Shown in pieces: positions 8,716 through 17,369 of a stretch of 39,414 bases of DNA. Each line of letters opens with the position of its first letter. The stretch's first letter is position 1. The position numbers were made by a program, and so were the translations under genes. Source of the stretch: Candidatus Nanopelagicales bacterium (GTDB lineage Bacteria > Actinomycetota > Actinomycetes > S36-B12 > UBA5976); contig JALQVI010000009.1 of NCBI GenBank assembly GCA_023260395.1, forward strand, positions 1-39,414, read 5' to 3'. The notes beneath the pieces are model-generated. The model was not told the origin of the DNA, searched no databases, and saw only the letters and a program-made list of their open reading frames with translations.

Positions 8716-10301
8716 AGTGGGATGTTTCCATGCTTCTTTGGTGGCAACGTTGCGCGCTTGCCACGCAGTGAGCGCAGTGCGCGAACGATCATGACGCGAG
8801 TTTCGTGAGGCAAGATTACGCGATCAACATATCCGCGCTCGGCGGCCAAGTATGGGTTAGCGAACTTGTCGTCGTATTCGGTCTGCAAGCGTGCGCGCTC
8901 GGCCTCTTTATCCTCGGCCTCGGCAAGTTCCTTGCGGTACAAAATGTTGACTGCGCCTTGCGCGCCCATGACAGCAATCTGTGCAGATGGCCATGCCATG
9001 TTGATGTCCGCGCCAAGATGCTTTGAGCCCATGACGTCGTAAGCACCGCCGTAAGCCTTGCGGGTGATGACGGTGACGAGTGGAACTGTTGCTTCGGCGT
9101 ATGCGTAAAGCAGTTTCGCACCGCGGCGAATAATGCCTTGCCATTCCTGGTCGGTACCTGGCAAGAAGCCAGGAACGTCAACCAATGTGATGACGGGAAT
9201 GTTGAAGGCATCGCAGGTGCGAACAAAGCGAGCGGCCTTTTCGCTGGCATCAATGTCGAGCGTGCCGGCAAACTGCATTGGCTGATTTGCCACGATGCCA
9301 ACTGGACGACCTTCGACGCGACCGTAACCCGTGATGATGTTCGGAGCGAACATTGACTGGACCTCAAGGAAGTCTTCGTCGTCAAGAATGGCTTCGATGA
9401 CCTTGTGCATGTCATACGGCTGGTTTGGTGAATCTGGAATCAAAGTGTCAAGTGCTTTGTCTTCGTCAGTGATTTCCATGTCGGCATCAACATCAAAGAA
9501 TGGAACCTCGTCCATGTTGTTGCTTGGCAAGAATGACAAGAGTGACTTTGCGTAATCAATCGCATCGTCTTCGTCATGAGCCATGTAGTGAGCAACGCCG
9601 GACTTAGTGTTGTGTGTACGAGCACCACCGAGTTCTTCGAATTCAACTTCTTCGCCGGTCACAGTCTTGATGACGTCTGGACCAGTGATGAACATATGTG
9701 ACGTCTTGTCGACCATGATGATGAAGTCGGTCAGCGCGGGGGAGTAAACCGCACCGCCGGCGCTTGGGCCAAGCACGAGAGAAATCTGTGGGATGACGCC
9801 TGAAGCATGAGTATTGCGCTTAAAGATTTCGGCATACATGCCCAGCGCAACAACACCTTCTTGAATGCGAGCGCCACCGGAATCGTTGATGCCGATTAGC
9901 GGAACGCCAGTCTTGAGTGCGAGGTCCATGACCTTGCAAATCTTTTCGCCGAATACTTCGCCGAGTGAGCCACCGAAAACGGTGAAGTCCTGTGAGAACA
10001 CACAAACCTGGCGGCCATCGATCGTGCCATAGCCGGTGATGACGCCATCGCCATACGGACGGCTCTTTTGCATGCCAAAGTTGTGTGAGCGGTGACGTGC
10101 CAAGCCATCAATCTGTTGGAATGAACCTTCGTCCAATAGGCGTTCGATGCGCTCCATTGCAGTCAGCTTGCCCTTGGCATGCTGCTTGTCGACGGCTTCC
10201 TTGCGACGGCCTGCCGCTAGTTCGCGACGATGCTCGAGATCGGCAATCTTGCCTGCTGTCGTGTGGATATCAATCCCATGCGTCTTATCTGCGGCGCTCA
10301 C
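8712..10301 (-). CDS. accD5: Acyl-CoA (propionyl-/acetyl-CoA) carboxylase beta subunit, carboxyltransferase
   Basis: A 529-residue carboxyltransferase of the AccD5/PccB type, made of two crotonase-like halves. The N-terminal half has the glycine-rich acyl-CoA oxyanion region ([15 protein letters not shown]) and the C-terminal half has the biotin-side equivalent ([19 protein letters not shown]). It moves the carboxyl group from biotin on AccA3 to the acyl-CoA. Propionyl-CoA preference is inferred from similarity to AccD5/PccB; specificity depends on a residue I did not assign. The GTG start at 10301 is preceded by a strong GGAGG. It is the first gene of the minus-strand carboxylase cluster and is divergent from birA across 38 nt. 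Confidence 0.93.
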   Translation of the reverse strand: MSAADKTHGIDIHTTAGKIADLEHRRELAAGRRKEAVDKQHAKGKLTAMERIERLLDEGSFQQIDGLARHRSHNFGMQKSRPYGDGVITGYGTIDGRQVCVFSQDFTVFGGSLGEVFGEKICKVMDLALKTGVPLIGINDSGGARIQEGVVALGMYAEIFKRNTHASGVIPQISLVLGPSAGGAVYSPALTDFIIMVDKTSHMFITGPDVIKTVTGEEVEFEELGGARTHNTKSGVAHYMAHDEDDAIDYAKSLLSFLPSNNMDEVPFFDVDADMEITDEDKALDTLIPDSPNQPYDMHKVIEAILDDEDFLEVQSMFAPNIITGYGRVEGRPVGIVANQPMQFAGTLDIDASEKAARFVRTCDAFNIPVITLVDVPGFLPGTDQEWQGIIRRGAKLLYAYAEATVPLVTVITRKAYGGAYDVMGSKHLGADINMAWPSAQIAVMGAQGAVNILYRKELAEAEDKEAERARLQTEYDDKFANPYLAAERGYVDRVILPHETRVMIVRALRSLRGKRATLPPKKHGNIPL

Positions 10302-10327
10302 TGGTACCTCCGGACTGGTTACTTCAC

Positions 10328-10333
10328 TACCCT
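10328..10333 (+). promoter_or_regulatory. -10 box of a leaderless promoter for birA
   Basis: TACCCT is followed by six bases (AGCGAT) and the GTG at 10340. This also decides the birA start against the longer ORF beginning at 10085, which runs antisense through accD5. Confidence 0.6.
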
Positions 10334-10339
10334 AGCGAT

Positions 10340-11137
10340 GTGAGCACAAATGATGTGAAAGCCTCCCGCAAGAACCTGCAGAATGCCGAAATTACGGCTG
10401 AGTTGGCTCGACTGGGATGCGAGTGGGTTTCGGTTCATGTGTTGGATCAGGTGAAGTCCACAAATGACGAAGCAGTAGCGCGTAAATCAGCCGTGATTCC
10501 TGGGACAGCAATAGCTGTGACGGCTGATGAACAGGTTGCTGGCCGTGGGCGACTCGATCGCACGTGGACGAGTCCATGGGCTGGCGGTATTGCCTTGACG
10601 GTGTGCTGCGCTATCGATGACGTGATTGGCCAGGCAACCAGCGTTCCGTTGCGCACGGGTCGTGCAGTGGTTGCAGCGCTTGAGAGTTTGTCGATTCCAG
10701 TTGCGTTGAAATGGCCAAATGATGTCGTGACCGTGGATGAGCCCATGCGTAAAGTTGGCGGCATTTTGGTTCAGCTCATTGATGGTGTGTTTGTCATCGG
10801 CATCGGACTCAATGTGTCGTTGCTCGAGGATGAATTGCCAACGGCGCAGGCAACCTCGCTGCACTTGTTGGGACACCATGATGTCAGCCGCGAGGTGTTG
10901 ATTGCTCGAATCATTTCGGCATTAAACGTAGAGCTGGTGCAGGACGGTTGGATTGACCGGTATCGCGAAGTTTCTCGGACGCTGGGCACTCGGGTTCGCA
11001 TCACGCGGATGGGGCAAGAAGCCGTCGAGGGACTTGGTCTAGACATTTCGGACAGCGGTGCCTTGGTGGTGGAAACCGAACAGGGTGTCGTTGAAATCTC
11101 GATGGGTGACGTTGAACATTTGCGCTCCGCAAATTAG
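10340..11137 (+). CDS. birA: Biotin--[acetyl-CoA-carboxylase] ligase
   Basis: The protein is 265 residues from the GTG at 10340. It activates biotin with ATP and attaches it to the carrier lysine of AccA3. Visible motifs are STNDEA (40-45), the biotinyl-adenylate loop GRGRLDRTW (68-76), KWPND (124-128) with the key lysine, and KVGGILVQ. There is no N-terminal winged-helix domain, so it is a monofunctional ligase that cannot act as a DNA-binding biotin repressor. The longer ORF from 10085 is rejected because its extra 85 residues are antisense to accD5 and show no family similarity. It lies directly next to the carboxylase genes it serves. Confidence 0.92.
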   Translation: MSTNDVKASRKNLQNAEITAELARLGCEWVSVHVLDQVKSTNDEAVARKSAVIPGTAIAVTADEQVAGRGRLDRTWTSPWAGGIALTVCCAIDDVIGQATSVPLRTGRAVVAALESLSIPVALKWPNDVVTVDEPMRKVGGILVQLIDGVFVIGIGLNVSLLEDELPTAQATSLHLLGHHDVSREVLIARIISALNVELVQDGWIDRYREVSRTLGTRVRITRMGQEAVEGLGLDISDSGALVVETEQGVVEISMGDVEHLRSAN

Positions 11138-11140
11138 GCA

Positions 11141-11146
11141 TAGGCT
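11141..11146 (+). promoter_or_regulatory. -10 box of a leaderless promoter for the response regulator
   Basis: TAGGCT is followed by six bases (TAAAGA) and then the GTG at 11153. The gene may therefore be transcribed separately from birA, which ends only 15 nt upstream. Confidence 0.55.
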
Positions 11147-11152
11147 TAAAGA

Positions 11153-11821
11153 GTGCCACGTGTATTAGTTGTCGAAGACGACGTTGAAATTGCAGAACCA
11201 CTCGTTCGCACTTTGCAGAGCGAGGGTTACACAGTTGCGCATGTCGAAGATGGTGCGACCGCTCTGACACTGATCGAAGAAACACATCCGGACGTTGTGG
11301 TTCTCGATCTGGGACTTCCTGTCGTTGACGGACTTGATGTGTGTCGCACTGTTCGCGAACGTGGTGACGATGTTCCAATCCTGATTTTGACTGCGCGTTC
11401 GAGTGAGCTTGATTTAGTTGTTGGGCTCGATGCGGGCGCAGATGACTATTTGGAAAAGCCATTTCGATCTTCGGAACTACTTGCACGTTTGCGCGCATTG
11501 CTCCGCCGTTCCGCGGGAGTTACTGGTGATGTGTTGACCAGTGGCGATTTGTACTTGGATGCCAAGTCACGCCTATGTCGCGTAGAAAGCGAAATCATCG
11601 GTTTAACACCAACTGAATTTGATCTACTCGAGATGTTGATGCGAAATTCCGGTCAGCTCATCACGCGACAACGTATGTTGCGGGATATTTGGAACACCGA
11701 TTGGGATGGTTCAACTAAGACGCTCGACATGCATATGTCGTCATTGCGTCGAAAGATCGGCGATCACGGTTCAAAGGTCCACACAATTCGAGGTCACGGC
11801 TACCGTTTCGACGAGATTTAA
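11153..11821 (+). CDS. OmpR-family two-component response regulator
   Basis: 222 residues in two domains. The receiver (1-115) has the acidic pair EDD (8-10), the phosphoacceptor Asp52 in VVLDLGLP, the switch threonine in ILTARSSE, and Lys102 in YLEKPF. The C-terminal winged-helix domain (about 125-220) has the family signature LTPTEFDLLEMLM and the recognition region HMSSLRRKIG, ending in the usual VHTIRGHGYRF. It binds DNA when phosphorylated, presumably by the kinase two bases downstream. Target genes are unknown. It is distinct from MtrA, which lies 1.5 kb away. Confidence 0.93.
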   Translation: MPRVLVVEDDVEIAEPLVRTLQSEGYTVAHVEDGATALTLIEETHPDVVVLDLGLPVVDGLDVCRTVRERGDDVPILILTARSSELDLVVGLDAGADDYLEKPFRSSELLARLRALLRRSAGVTGDVLTSGDLYLDAKSRLCRVESEIIGLTPTEFDLLEMLMRNSGQLITRQRMLRDIWNTDWDGSTKTLDMHMSSLRRKIGDHGSKVHTIRGHGYRFDEI

Positions 11822-11823
11822 TT

Positions 11824-12831
11824 ATGGTCGCGCGAATTCGAACGTTCTTGCTCGCCATTCTGATTCCGATTGTGGTTGCACTCGGTATTTGCGCTCAAAT
11901 TTATGTCTCTTCGCACTATGAACTAGCAGTTGGCCACGATCGAAACATGTGGCACATTTCGGTTGGTATTCAAGCGATCGTCATCCTGATTACGTGGGTG
12001 ATAGTTCTTGGTGCAACGGCACTAGCCAAAAACACCGCAGCGCCGTACCAGCAAATGAATGACTCGATTCGCCGTATTGCTAACCGTGAATTCAACATCG
12101 TGCCGCCGCCAACGCGCATAGCCGAACTCGATGACACATTGCAGGCGCTCTACGCGACTGCTACAGCGGCTCGCCGTCGCTTGGATGCCGAACGCACGTT
12201 GGCTGCAGATGTATCGCATCAATTGCGTTCACCACTGACCGCGCTCTCACTTCGACTTGAAGAGATCGATCGTCGTACCCAAGGCCAAGATGTCAATCTG
12301 GATGCACGAGCAGCCCTTGGCCAGGTGGAACGACTTGTCACGATGGTCGAGGATCTGCTTACTACTTGGCGCACCTCAAGTGATCGGACGCTTGCAACGT
12401 TTCGGGTAGGCGAGGTTATTAACGCCGAAGTCCATCGTTGGAAAGATCAATACCAAGCAGTTGGCCGCGACATTGTGGTTAGTTGCGACAACAAGTTTCA
12501 TGCCCTGGGAACCGTGGGGGTTCAAGAACTTGTGCTGTCAGTTCTATTGGACAACTCGCTCAAGTATGGAGCGGGCACAACTTTTATTAACGTCACTGAT
12601 TATCAAACGTGGATTTTGATTGAAGTTGGCGACGAAGGTCCAGGTATTCGCGAAGAGGTCCGCAGTACGTTGATGTCCACGGGAACGTCATCGGGTGGAA
12701 ACGGGTTGGGTCTTGCATGGGCAAGACGCCAAGTTTCCGCAGACGGTGGTCGACTGGAATTACGCTCACTCAGCCCAGCGGTTTTTGGAATCTTTTTGAT
12801 CGCCGATCGTCAGGCGGAAGTGTCAGCCTGA
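11824..12831 (+). CDS. Membrane sensor histidine kinase, short type
   Basis: A 335-residue kinase. Two membrane helices (about 6-29 and 45-68) are separated by only about 15 residues, so there is almost no outside sensing domain. A HAMP-like linker follows, then the dimerisation helix ADVSHQLRSPLTAL with phospho-accepting His132. The ATPase domain has the N box (DNSLKYG), DEGPGI, and GGNGLGLAWARR. It starts two bases after the regulator stop, so the two are co-transcribed and form a cognate pair. Signal perception probably happens within the membrane or at the HAMP. Its last 22 nt overlap the convergent GtrA gene. Confidence 0.92.
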   Translation: MVARIRTFLLAILIPIVVALGICAQIYVSSHYELAVGHDRNMWHISVGIQAIVILITWVIVLGATALAKNTAAPYQQMNDSIRRIANREFNIVPPPTRIAELDDTLQALYATATAARRRLDAERTLAADVSHQLRSPLTALSLRLEEIDRRTQGQDVNLDARAALGQVERLVTMVEDLLTTWRTSSDRTLATFRVGEVINAEVHRWKDQYQAVGRDIVVSCDNKFHALGTVGVQELVLSVLLDNSLKYGAGTTFINVTDYQTWILIEVGDEGPGIREEVRSTLMSTGTSSGGNGLGLAWARRQVSADGGRLELRSLSPAVFGIFLIADRQAEVSA

Positions 12832-13271
12832 TCGGGTTGTTCTAAGAAAACCCACTTGCGATAGCTCCAGAAGCGAAATGCTGTTCCAAGCACCAAGCCA
12901 ATGCCATTTGCGCTGATGTTGTCGGCCAACGGCGATGTTAATTCAAAGATGTAGTGCGATAACCACAAGCACACCAGGGAAATGCCCATACCAACAATGT
13001 TGAGCACAAAAAATAATGTGTATTCGCGCCGAATCGTAGTTTTTGCACGATGCTTAAAAGTCCAATGCCGATTGGCAAAGTAGGCAAAAGTTGTTGCCAC
13101 ACTCGCGCTAATGACTTTGGCAGTCAAAGGCTTGTCAAAGAGCAGTCCTTGGTCATTATGAAAACGAAGAAAGTTAAAAATGCCTACGTCAATTACGTAA
13201 GCAGCTAAACCAACGGCTCCGAATTTCGCGATTTCATGCTTGATTCGGTGGACAAGATCAAGGAACGGCAC
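12810..13271 (-). CDS. GtrA-family membrane protein
   Basis: A 153-residue integral membrane protein with about four hydrophobic helices. It begins with the typical GtrA motif (FGAVGLAAYVIDVGIFNFL) and contains the conserved FAYFANRHWTF loop after the second helix and FRFWSYRKWVF near the C-terminus. Family members move lipid-linked sugars across the membrane or support polysaccharide and arabinogalactan assembly. The GTG start at 13271 has TATGGT six bases upstream, so the transcript is probably leaderless. Its 3' end overlaps the convergent kinase gene by 22 nt. A GtrA gene near accD5-birA also occurs in mycobacteria. Confidence 0.88.
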   Translation of the reverse strand: MPFLDLVHRIKHEIAKFGAVGLAAYVIDVGIFNFLRFHNDQGLLFDKPLTAKVISASVATTFAYFANRHWTFKHRAKTTIRREYTLFFVLNIVGMGISLVCLWLSHYIFELTSPLADNISANGIGLVLGTAFRFWSYRKWVFLEQPDQADTSA

Positions 13272-13277
13272 GGTTTA

Positions 13278-13283
13278 ACCATA
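13278..13283 (-). promoter_or_regulatory. -10 box of a leaderless promoter for the GtrA gene
   Basis: On the minus strand TATGGT is followed by six bases (TAAACC) and the GTG at 13271. Confidence 0.6.
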
Positions 13284-13305
13284 GTCTCTGGGTGTTTAGG
13301 GGCTG

Positions 13306-13333
13306 TTAGCAATCTGTTATCTTGCGGTAGATT
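13306..13333 (+). promoter_or_regulatory. Candidate mtrA promoter
   Basis: TTAGCA (-35-like, 13306-13311) and TAGATT (-10, 13328-13333) are 16 bp apart. They would give a leader of about 20 nt that contains AAAGGGG before the ATG at 13363. In contrast to many neighbours, mtrA therefore appears to have a leader and a ribosome site. Confidence 0.5.
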
Positions 13334-13362
13334 TACCTAGTAGTTCGAAAGGGGCGCCACAC

Positions 13363-14043
13363 ATGGCACAACGAATTCTGGTCGTAGAGGACGACCCGTC
13401 GATTGCTGAAATCACGGGAATTGCTTTGCGTGCCGAAGGTTTTGAACCTTCATTTTGTGCTGATGGCGCAGCTGCGATGGACGTTTTTCGTCGCGTTCAG
13501 CCTGACTTGGTGCTCCTTGACTTGATGTTGCCTGGGCGAGATGGCGTCGATATTTGTCGCGCAATTCGTCAAGAAAGCGGCGTTCCGATCGTGATGCTCA
13601 CAGCGCGCAGTGATTCGCAAGATGTCATCACCGGACTTGAAGCCGGAGCTGATGACTACATCATCAAGCCGCTTCGTACGCCAAAAGAACTTATCGCTCG
13701 AGTGCGTGCACGTTTGCGCACAGTCGAATCGCCTTCGAGTCAAGAGATTGTTATTGGCGATCTTGTTATTGATGTTGCTGGTCACACTGTGCGTCGCGGC
13801 GAAACTGAAATTCCATTGACAGTTTTGGAATTCAAGTTGCTGGTCACTCTTGCCCGTCGCCCATGGCAAGTTTTCACACGCGAAGTATTGCTCCAAGATG
13901 TGTGGGAATACCGTCACGCCGCTGATACTCGTTTGGTCAACGTCCACGTGCAACGACTGCGTGCAAAAATCGAGATTGACCCAGAGCGTCCCGAAATCGT
14001 TCTTACGGTTCGCGGTGTTGGCTACAAAGCGGGATCCGTTTAG
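13363..14043 (+). CDS. mtrA: Response regulator MtrA
   Basis: 226 residues, closely resembling actinobacterial MtrA, the regulator that coordinates cell-wall remodelling, division and osmotic response. The receiver has VVEDD (7-11), phosphoacceptor Asp53 in LLLDLMLPG, IVMLTARSD and the GADDYIIKP lysine. The OmpR-type DNA-binding domain has LTVLEFKLLVTLA, LQDVWEY and VNVHVQRLRAKIE. One oddity: MtrA proteins usually read KPFKPKEL after the switch lysine, but here it is KPLRTPKEL, with F changed to L and one residue inserted. An AAAGGGG ribosome site precedes the ATG. It heads mtrA-mtrB-lpqB, with mtrB beginning three bases after its stop. Confidence 0.95.
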   Translation: MAQRILVVEDDPSIAEITGIALRAEGFEPSFCADGAAAMDVFRRVQPDLVLLDLMLPGRDGVDICRAIRQESGVPIVMLTARSDSQDVITGLEAGADDYIIKPLRTPKELIARVRARLRTVESPSSQEIVIGDLVIDVAGHTVRRGETEIPLTVLEFKLLVTLARRPWQVFTREVLLQDVWEYRHAADTRLVNVHVQRLRAKIEIDPERPEIVLTVRGVGYKAGSV

Positions 14044-14046
14044 TTC

Positions 14047-15597
14047 GTGTCATTCCTGAGGTTGCTTCGATCACACTGGCGCCGCAATCTGCAATTGCGC
14101 TTGGTGGTTATTGCGCTGGGAATTACGGCCATCGTGCTAGGTCTCGTGGGAATTCTATTGCTCAACCGAGTGACCTCGGGCTTGCTTACGGCCAAAGAAA
14201 ATGCGTCCATCACCGAAGCAACGGCAGCGCAATTAGAAGTACAACGCCTACTCAATGCATCTGACACAGGCCTGACGGTTCCTAATGCAACCCGCTTGAT
14301 TGATTCGGCCATCACAGCGCTTGCAGTGCGTTCTGGTTCGCCCGGCCTCTTTGACGCCTTGCTCTTGAGCGATCCAGCATTAAGTGGTCAGCCCGAACGC
14401 GGCACCAAACTCGTGGCTGAAATCTCTGTACCCAACACCTTGCGTAAAGCGGTGCAGTCAGAAAAGCAACAGTTGTGGCAGTACTCGTCGATCCACTATG
14501 AAGACGGTGCGACTCAACCGGGCATCATTGTTGGAGCGCCGCTGCAGGTGCCCCAAGTTGGGCAGTACGAGCTCTATTTACTGTTTCCGCTGGATGCTGA
14601 ACAGAACACTATTGACTTGATGCGCCAAGCTGTTTTGGCAACTGGTTTGTTGCTCATGCTAGGTATCGGTTTGCTCGTCAACTTCATTACCTCGCGAGTG
14701 ACGGCGCCGGTGCGCGAAGCGGCATCGATTGCCGAAGAACTTGCTGCGGGTGAATTTGATCGCCGCATGAAAGTGCGAGGCGAAGATGACTTGGCACGAT
14801 TGGCCGGATCATTTAACGAGATGGCCGAGAGTTTGCAGAGCCAGATCATCCGCTTGGAACGGTTGTCGCATGTACAACAGCGCTTCGTTTCCGATGTCTC
14901 GCATGAACTTCGCACGCCGTTAACGACAGTGCGCATGGCTAGCGAAATCATTTACGAATCACGCGACGAGTTTGATCCAGCAACTGCGCGGTCGGCGGAA
15001 CTCTTGCGTAATCAAGTGGATCGATTTGATGTCTTGCTCAGTGACCTATTGGAAATCAGTCGCATTGATGCCGGCGCCGCACAGTTGGAAACCTCGCCAC
15101 TCGATATGCATGCCATGGCTGAATCAGTCATCTCGGAATTCGAAGATATTGCCGCGCAACATGAAACTCAACTCATTCTTAATGCACCTATTGGTTCCGT
15201 GTTTGTCGAAGCCGATAGTCGCCGTGTCAGTCGTATCGTGCGCAACCTCATTGCGAATGCGATTGAACACTGTGAGGGCAAGCCAGTGCACATTTCAGTG
15301 TGTAGCAATGCTGAGTCAGTGTCGATTGGCGTTCGCGATCAAGGTCACGGCATCGATGCCCGAGATTTCGAACGTGTGTTTAGTCGATTCTGGCGAGCTG
15401 ATCCATCACGTCAACGCACTCTAGGTGGTACCGGTCTTGGACTTGCAATCTCTGCGGATGACGCCGCGCTGCATGGCGGCAGAATCGATGTCGGAGGTGC
15501 GATTGGTGTTGGCGCACATTTTGTCTTGACGCTGCCGCTTGTGCCACACGGTCACATCAGTACTCCCGCAATCGAGGTGAAGCATGAAAGCCGCTAA
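14047..15597 (+). CDS. mtrB: Sensor histidine kinase MtrB
   Basis: A 516-residue partner kinase of MtrA. Membrane helix 1 is at about 18-40, an extracytoplasmic domain of about 150 residues follows, and helix 2 is at about 195-215. The HAMP domain is recognisable (ITSRVTAPVREAASIAEEL), then the dimerisation helix SDVSHELRTPLTTVRM with His286. The ATPase domain has an N box (NLIANAIEHC), DQGHGI and GGTGLGLAIS. In mycobacteria MtrB localises to septa and phosphorylates MtrA. The GTG start at 14047 is three bases after the mtrA stop. Its last 14 nt overlap lpqB, so the three proteins are translationally linked. Confidence 0.95.
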   Translation: MSFLRLLRSHWRRNLQLRLVVIALGITAIVLGLVGILLLNRVTSGLLTAKENASITEATAAQLEVQRLLNASDTGLTVPNATRLIDSAITALAVRSGSPGLFDALLLSDPALSGQPERGTKLVAEISVPNTLRKAVQSEKQQLWQYSSIHYEDGATQPGIIVGAPLQVPQVGQYELYLLFPLDAEQNTIDLMRQAVLATGLLLMLGIGLLVNFITSRVTAPVREAASIAEELAAGEFDRRMKVRGEDDLARLAGSFNEMAESLQSQIIRLERLSHVQQRFVSDVSHELRTPLTTVRMASEIIYESRDEFDPATARSAELLRNQVDRFDVLLSDLLEISRIDAGAAQLETSPLDMHAMAESVISEFEDIAAQHETQLILNAPIGSVFVEADSRRVSRIVRNLIANAIEHCEGKPVHISVCSNAESVSIGVRDQGHGIDARDFERVFSRFWRADPSRQRTLGGTGLGLAISADDAALHGGRIDVGGAIGVGAHFVLTLPLVPHGHISTPAIEVKHESR

Positions 15598-17308
15598 GTA
15601 TTTAGTCGCTGCCTCGATGCTTGCGTTGACGGCGTGCGGGGGAATTCCGCATGACGGCGTAATTCATCACGGCGAAAGTGTTGCTTCGGGGGATGGGCAA
15701 TTTATTCGTGTGATTGCCCGGCCGCCGGTCGATGACATGACACCTGAGCAAATCGTTCGCGGGTTCCTAGATGCATGTGCTGATCCAACGAGCACATTTT
15801 CCATTGCTCGCCAGTATTTAACGCCACAAGCAAATGAATCGTGGAATCCGGGAACGGGCATTCAAATTTATGATGGTAATTGGCTCAAATTGGCGCATGG
15901 GACAGGAACTGTCACACTGACGGCGCCAAAGGACAGCACTGTATCTGCAAATGGCCATTTGAGTTTTTCTAGCCAGGCAACAAATGTCACCTCTGAATTT
16001 GGACTTGTTCAAGATGCAGCGCATCAATGGCGAATTTCGAATTTAGGAAACGGATTGTTGCTTGCTCGTTCGGATTTTGAACGCAGCTTCCGTTCGTCGC
16101 CGTTATATTTCCTGAATGACGATGATTCTGCATTAGTGCCAGATTCCATTGTGCTTCCAACGAGTTCGGCAGGCGCTGCAACAAGTGTGACGCGCAGCTT
16201 GCTCGAAGGACCATCTGCAGAGCTCAAGCCAGCAGTTGAGAGTGCATTCCCGCCGGGCACAAAGCTCACTTACAACTCTGTGCCAGTAAACGGTGGTATC
16301 GCGCAGGTTGATTTGTCTGCTGAGGTGTTGGCCGCTTCTCGTGTTGAGCGAGATAAGTTGTCTGCGCAATTGGTCGCCACTCTCACGGCTGTTCAAGGCG
16401 TCTCTGGGGTGCGCATCACGGTTTCGGGGCAGCCACTCAAGGTCCCAGGCGTCGATAGCGTACAGACCATGGCTGATTGGACTCGATTCCCAATCCGCTT
16501 GGATCCAACGCATGCGGCTTCATTTTTTGTCAGAGATTCGCAAGTCTTGCGCCTCGAAGATGGTCAAGCCGTCACGGTGAGTCAGATGCCCAAGGGTGAA
16601 GTTGGTCGAATCGCGGCCGCTGCTATCTCGCCATCGGGTGGCACGGTTGCAGTCGCCACAATGGATGGCAAAACCCTGCTCGTTGGCGACCTGCAAGCCA
16701 AACCGCTACGTGTGATTGCGACTGGCGAGGCGTTTGCCCGACCTGCTTGGGATCATCATGGAAACATTGTGGTACCAGATAACGGCCGTGGGTTGTTTGC
16801 TTTTAACCGTGATGGAAATCCCGTCTCGCTAACAGTGTCAGATTCGCCAATCGGAACTCTCAAAGAAATTCGTCACATCGCTATTGCCAACGATGGCACG
16901 AGGATTGCGTTGGTTTATCGATCGGGAACCGTTGATTCCATTGGCGTCGGAATTATTGTTCACACTGGTTCAGGCATAGTGATTTCGCAAATTCATCGTG
17001 TCGAGCGAAGTGTTGTCACGGTTAACGACATCGTGTGGGCTAACTCGACATCGCTTGAAATTCTGGGTGGACGTTCGGCCTCTTATCAAGAGTTGTTATC
17101 TGTTGATACGGCTAATGGTCAGACAGTCGTTGCAAGTGCGCCAATTGGAGCGCAAGGTATTTCTGTTGATGCACTGGGCAATATTTTTGTCGCTGTCATG
17201 GATGGCAAACACGAAACCATTGTGAAGCAAACATTTGGTCCATGGGAACCAGTTATTGCAGGGCGGTCACCGTTCACTGGATACGTGGCTAAGGTTTCCA
17301 CACCGTAA
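15584..17308 (+). CDS. lpqB: Lipoprotein LpqB
   Basis: A 574-residue lipoprotein. Its signal sequence ends in the lipobox LTAC, with Cys18 as the predicted acylation site. A GerMN-type domain lies in the middle (around GPSAELKPAVESAFPPGT to SGVRITVSG). The C-terminal half is repetitive and strand-rich, consistent with the LpqB beta-propeller. LpqB works with MtrA-MtrB: in mycobacteria it interacts with the MtrB sensor domain and affects MtrA phosphorylation and cell-wall homeostasis. The ATG at 15584 lies inside the end of mtrB. It faces the outer side of the cytoplasmic membrane. Confidence 0.93.
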   Translation: MKAAKYLVAASMLALTACGGIPHDGVIHHGESVASGDGQFIRVIARPPVDDMTPEQIVRGFLDACADPTSTFSIARQYLTPQANESWNPGTGIQIYDGNWLKLAHGTGTVTLTAPKDSTVSANGHLSFSSQATNVTSEFGLVQDAAHQWRISNLGNGLLLARSDFERSFRSSPLYFLNDDDSALVPDSIVLPTSSAGAATSVTRSLLEGPSAELKPAVESAFPPGTKLTYNSVPVNGGIAQVDLSAEVLAASRVERDKLSAQLVATLTAVQGVSGVRITVSGQPLKVPGVDSVQTMADWTRFPIRLDPTHAASFFVRDSQVLRLEDGQAVTVSQMPKGEVGRIAAAAISPSGGTVAVATMDGKTLLVGDLQAKPLRVIATGEAFARPAWDHHGNIVVPDNGRGLFAFNRDGNPVSLTVSDSPIGTLKEIRHIAIANDGTRIALVYRSGTVDSIGVGIIVHTGSGIVISQIHRVERSVVTVNDIVWANSTSLEILGGRSASYQELLSVDTANGQTVVASAPIGAQGISVDALGNIFVAVMDGKHETIVKQTFGPWEPVIAGRSPFTGYVAKVSTP

Positions 17309-17333
17309 TCGATTCACAATCGAGAGATTGCGG
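17304..17333 (+). terminator. Weak hairpin after lpqB
   Basis: A perfect small stem TCGATT-CAC-AATCGA (17309-17323) is embedded in a longer imperfect pairing (CCGTAATC with GATTGCGG). No U-run follows, so it is at best a weak terminator or an mRNA-end stabiliser before comF. Confidence 0.3.
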
Positions 17334-17369
17334 TAACTCCGTGATGTTTCGTGCGTACACAATCTGTGC

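Noticed and set aside
8816-9415. 199-residue minus-strand ORF inside accD5
   Set aside because: Out-of-frame reading of accD5, Ser/Arg-rich and without a domain.
10085-10339. N-terminal extension of the birA ORF
   Set aside because: The extra residues are antisense to accD5 and not biotin-ligase-like; the leaderless promoter points to GTG 10340.
11001-11498. 165-residue minus-strand ORF across birA and the response regulator
   Set aside because: Crosses two clear plus-strand genes and has low-complexity Arg/Gln/His-rich composition.
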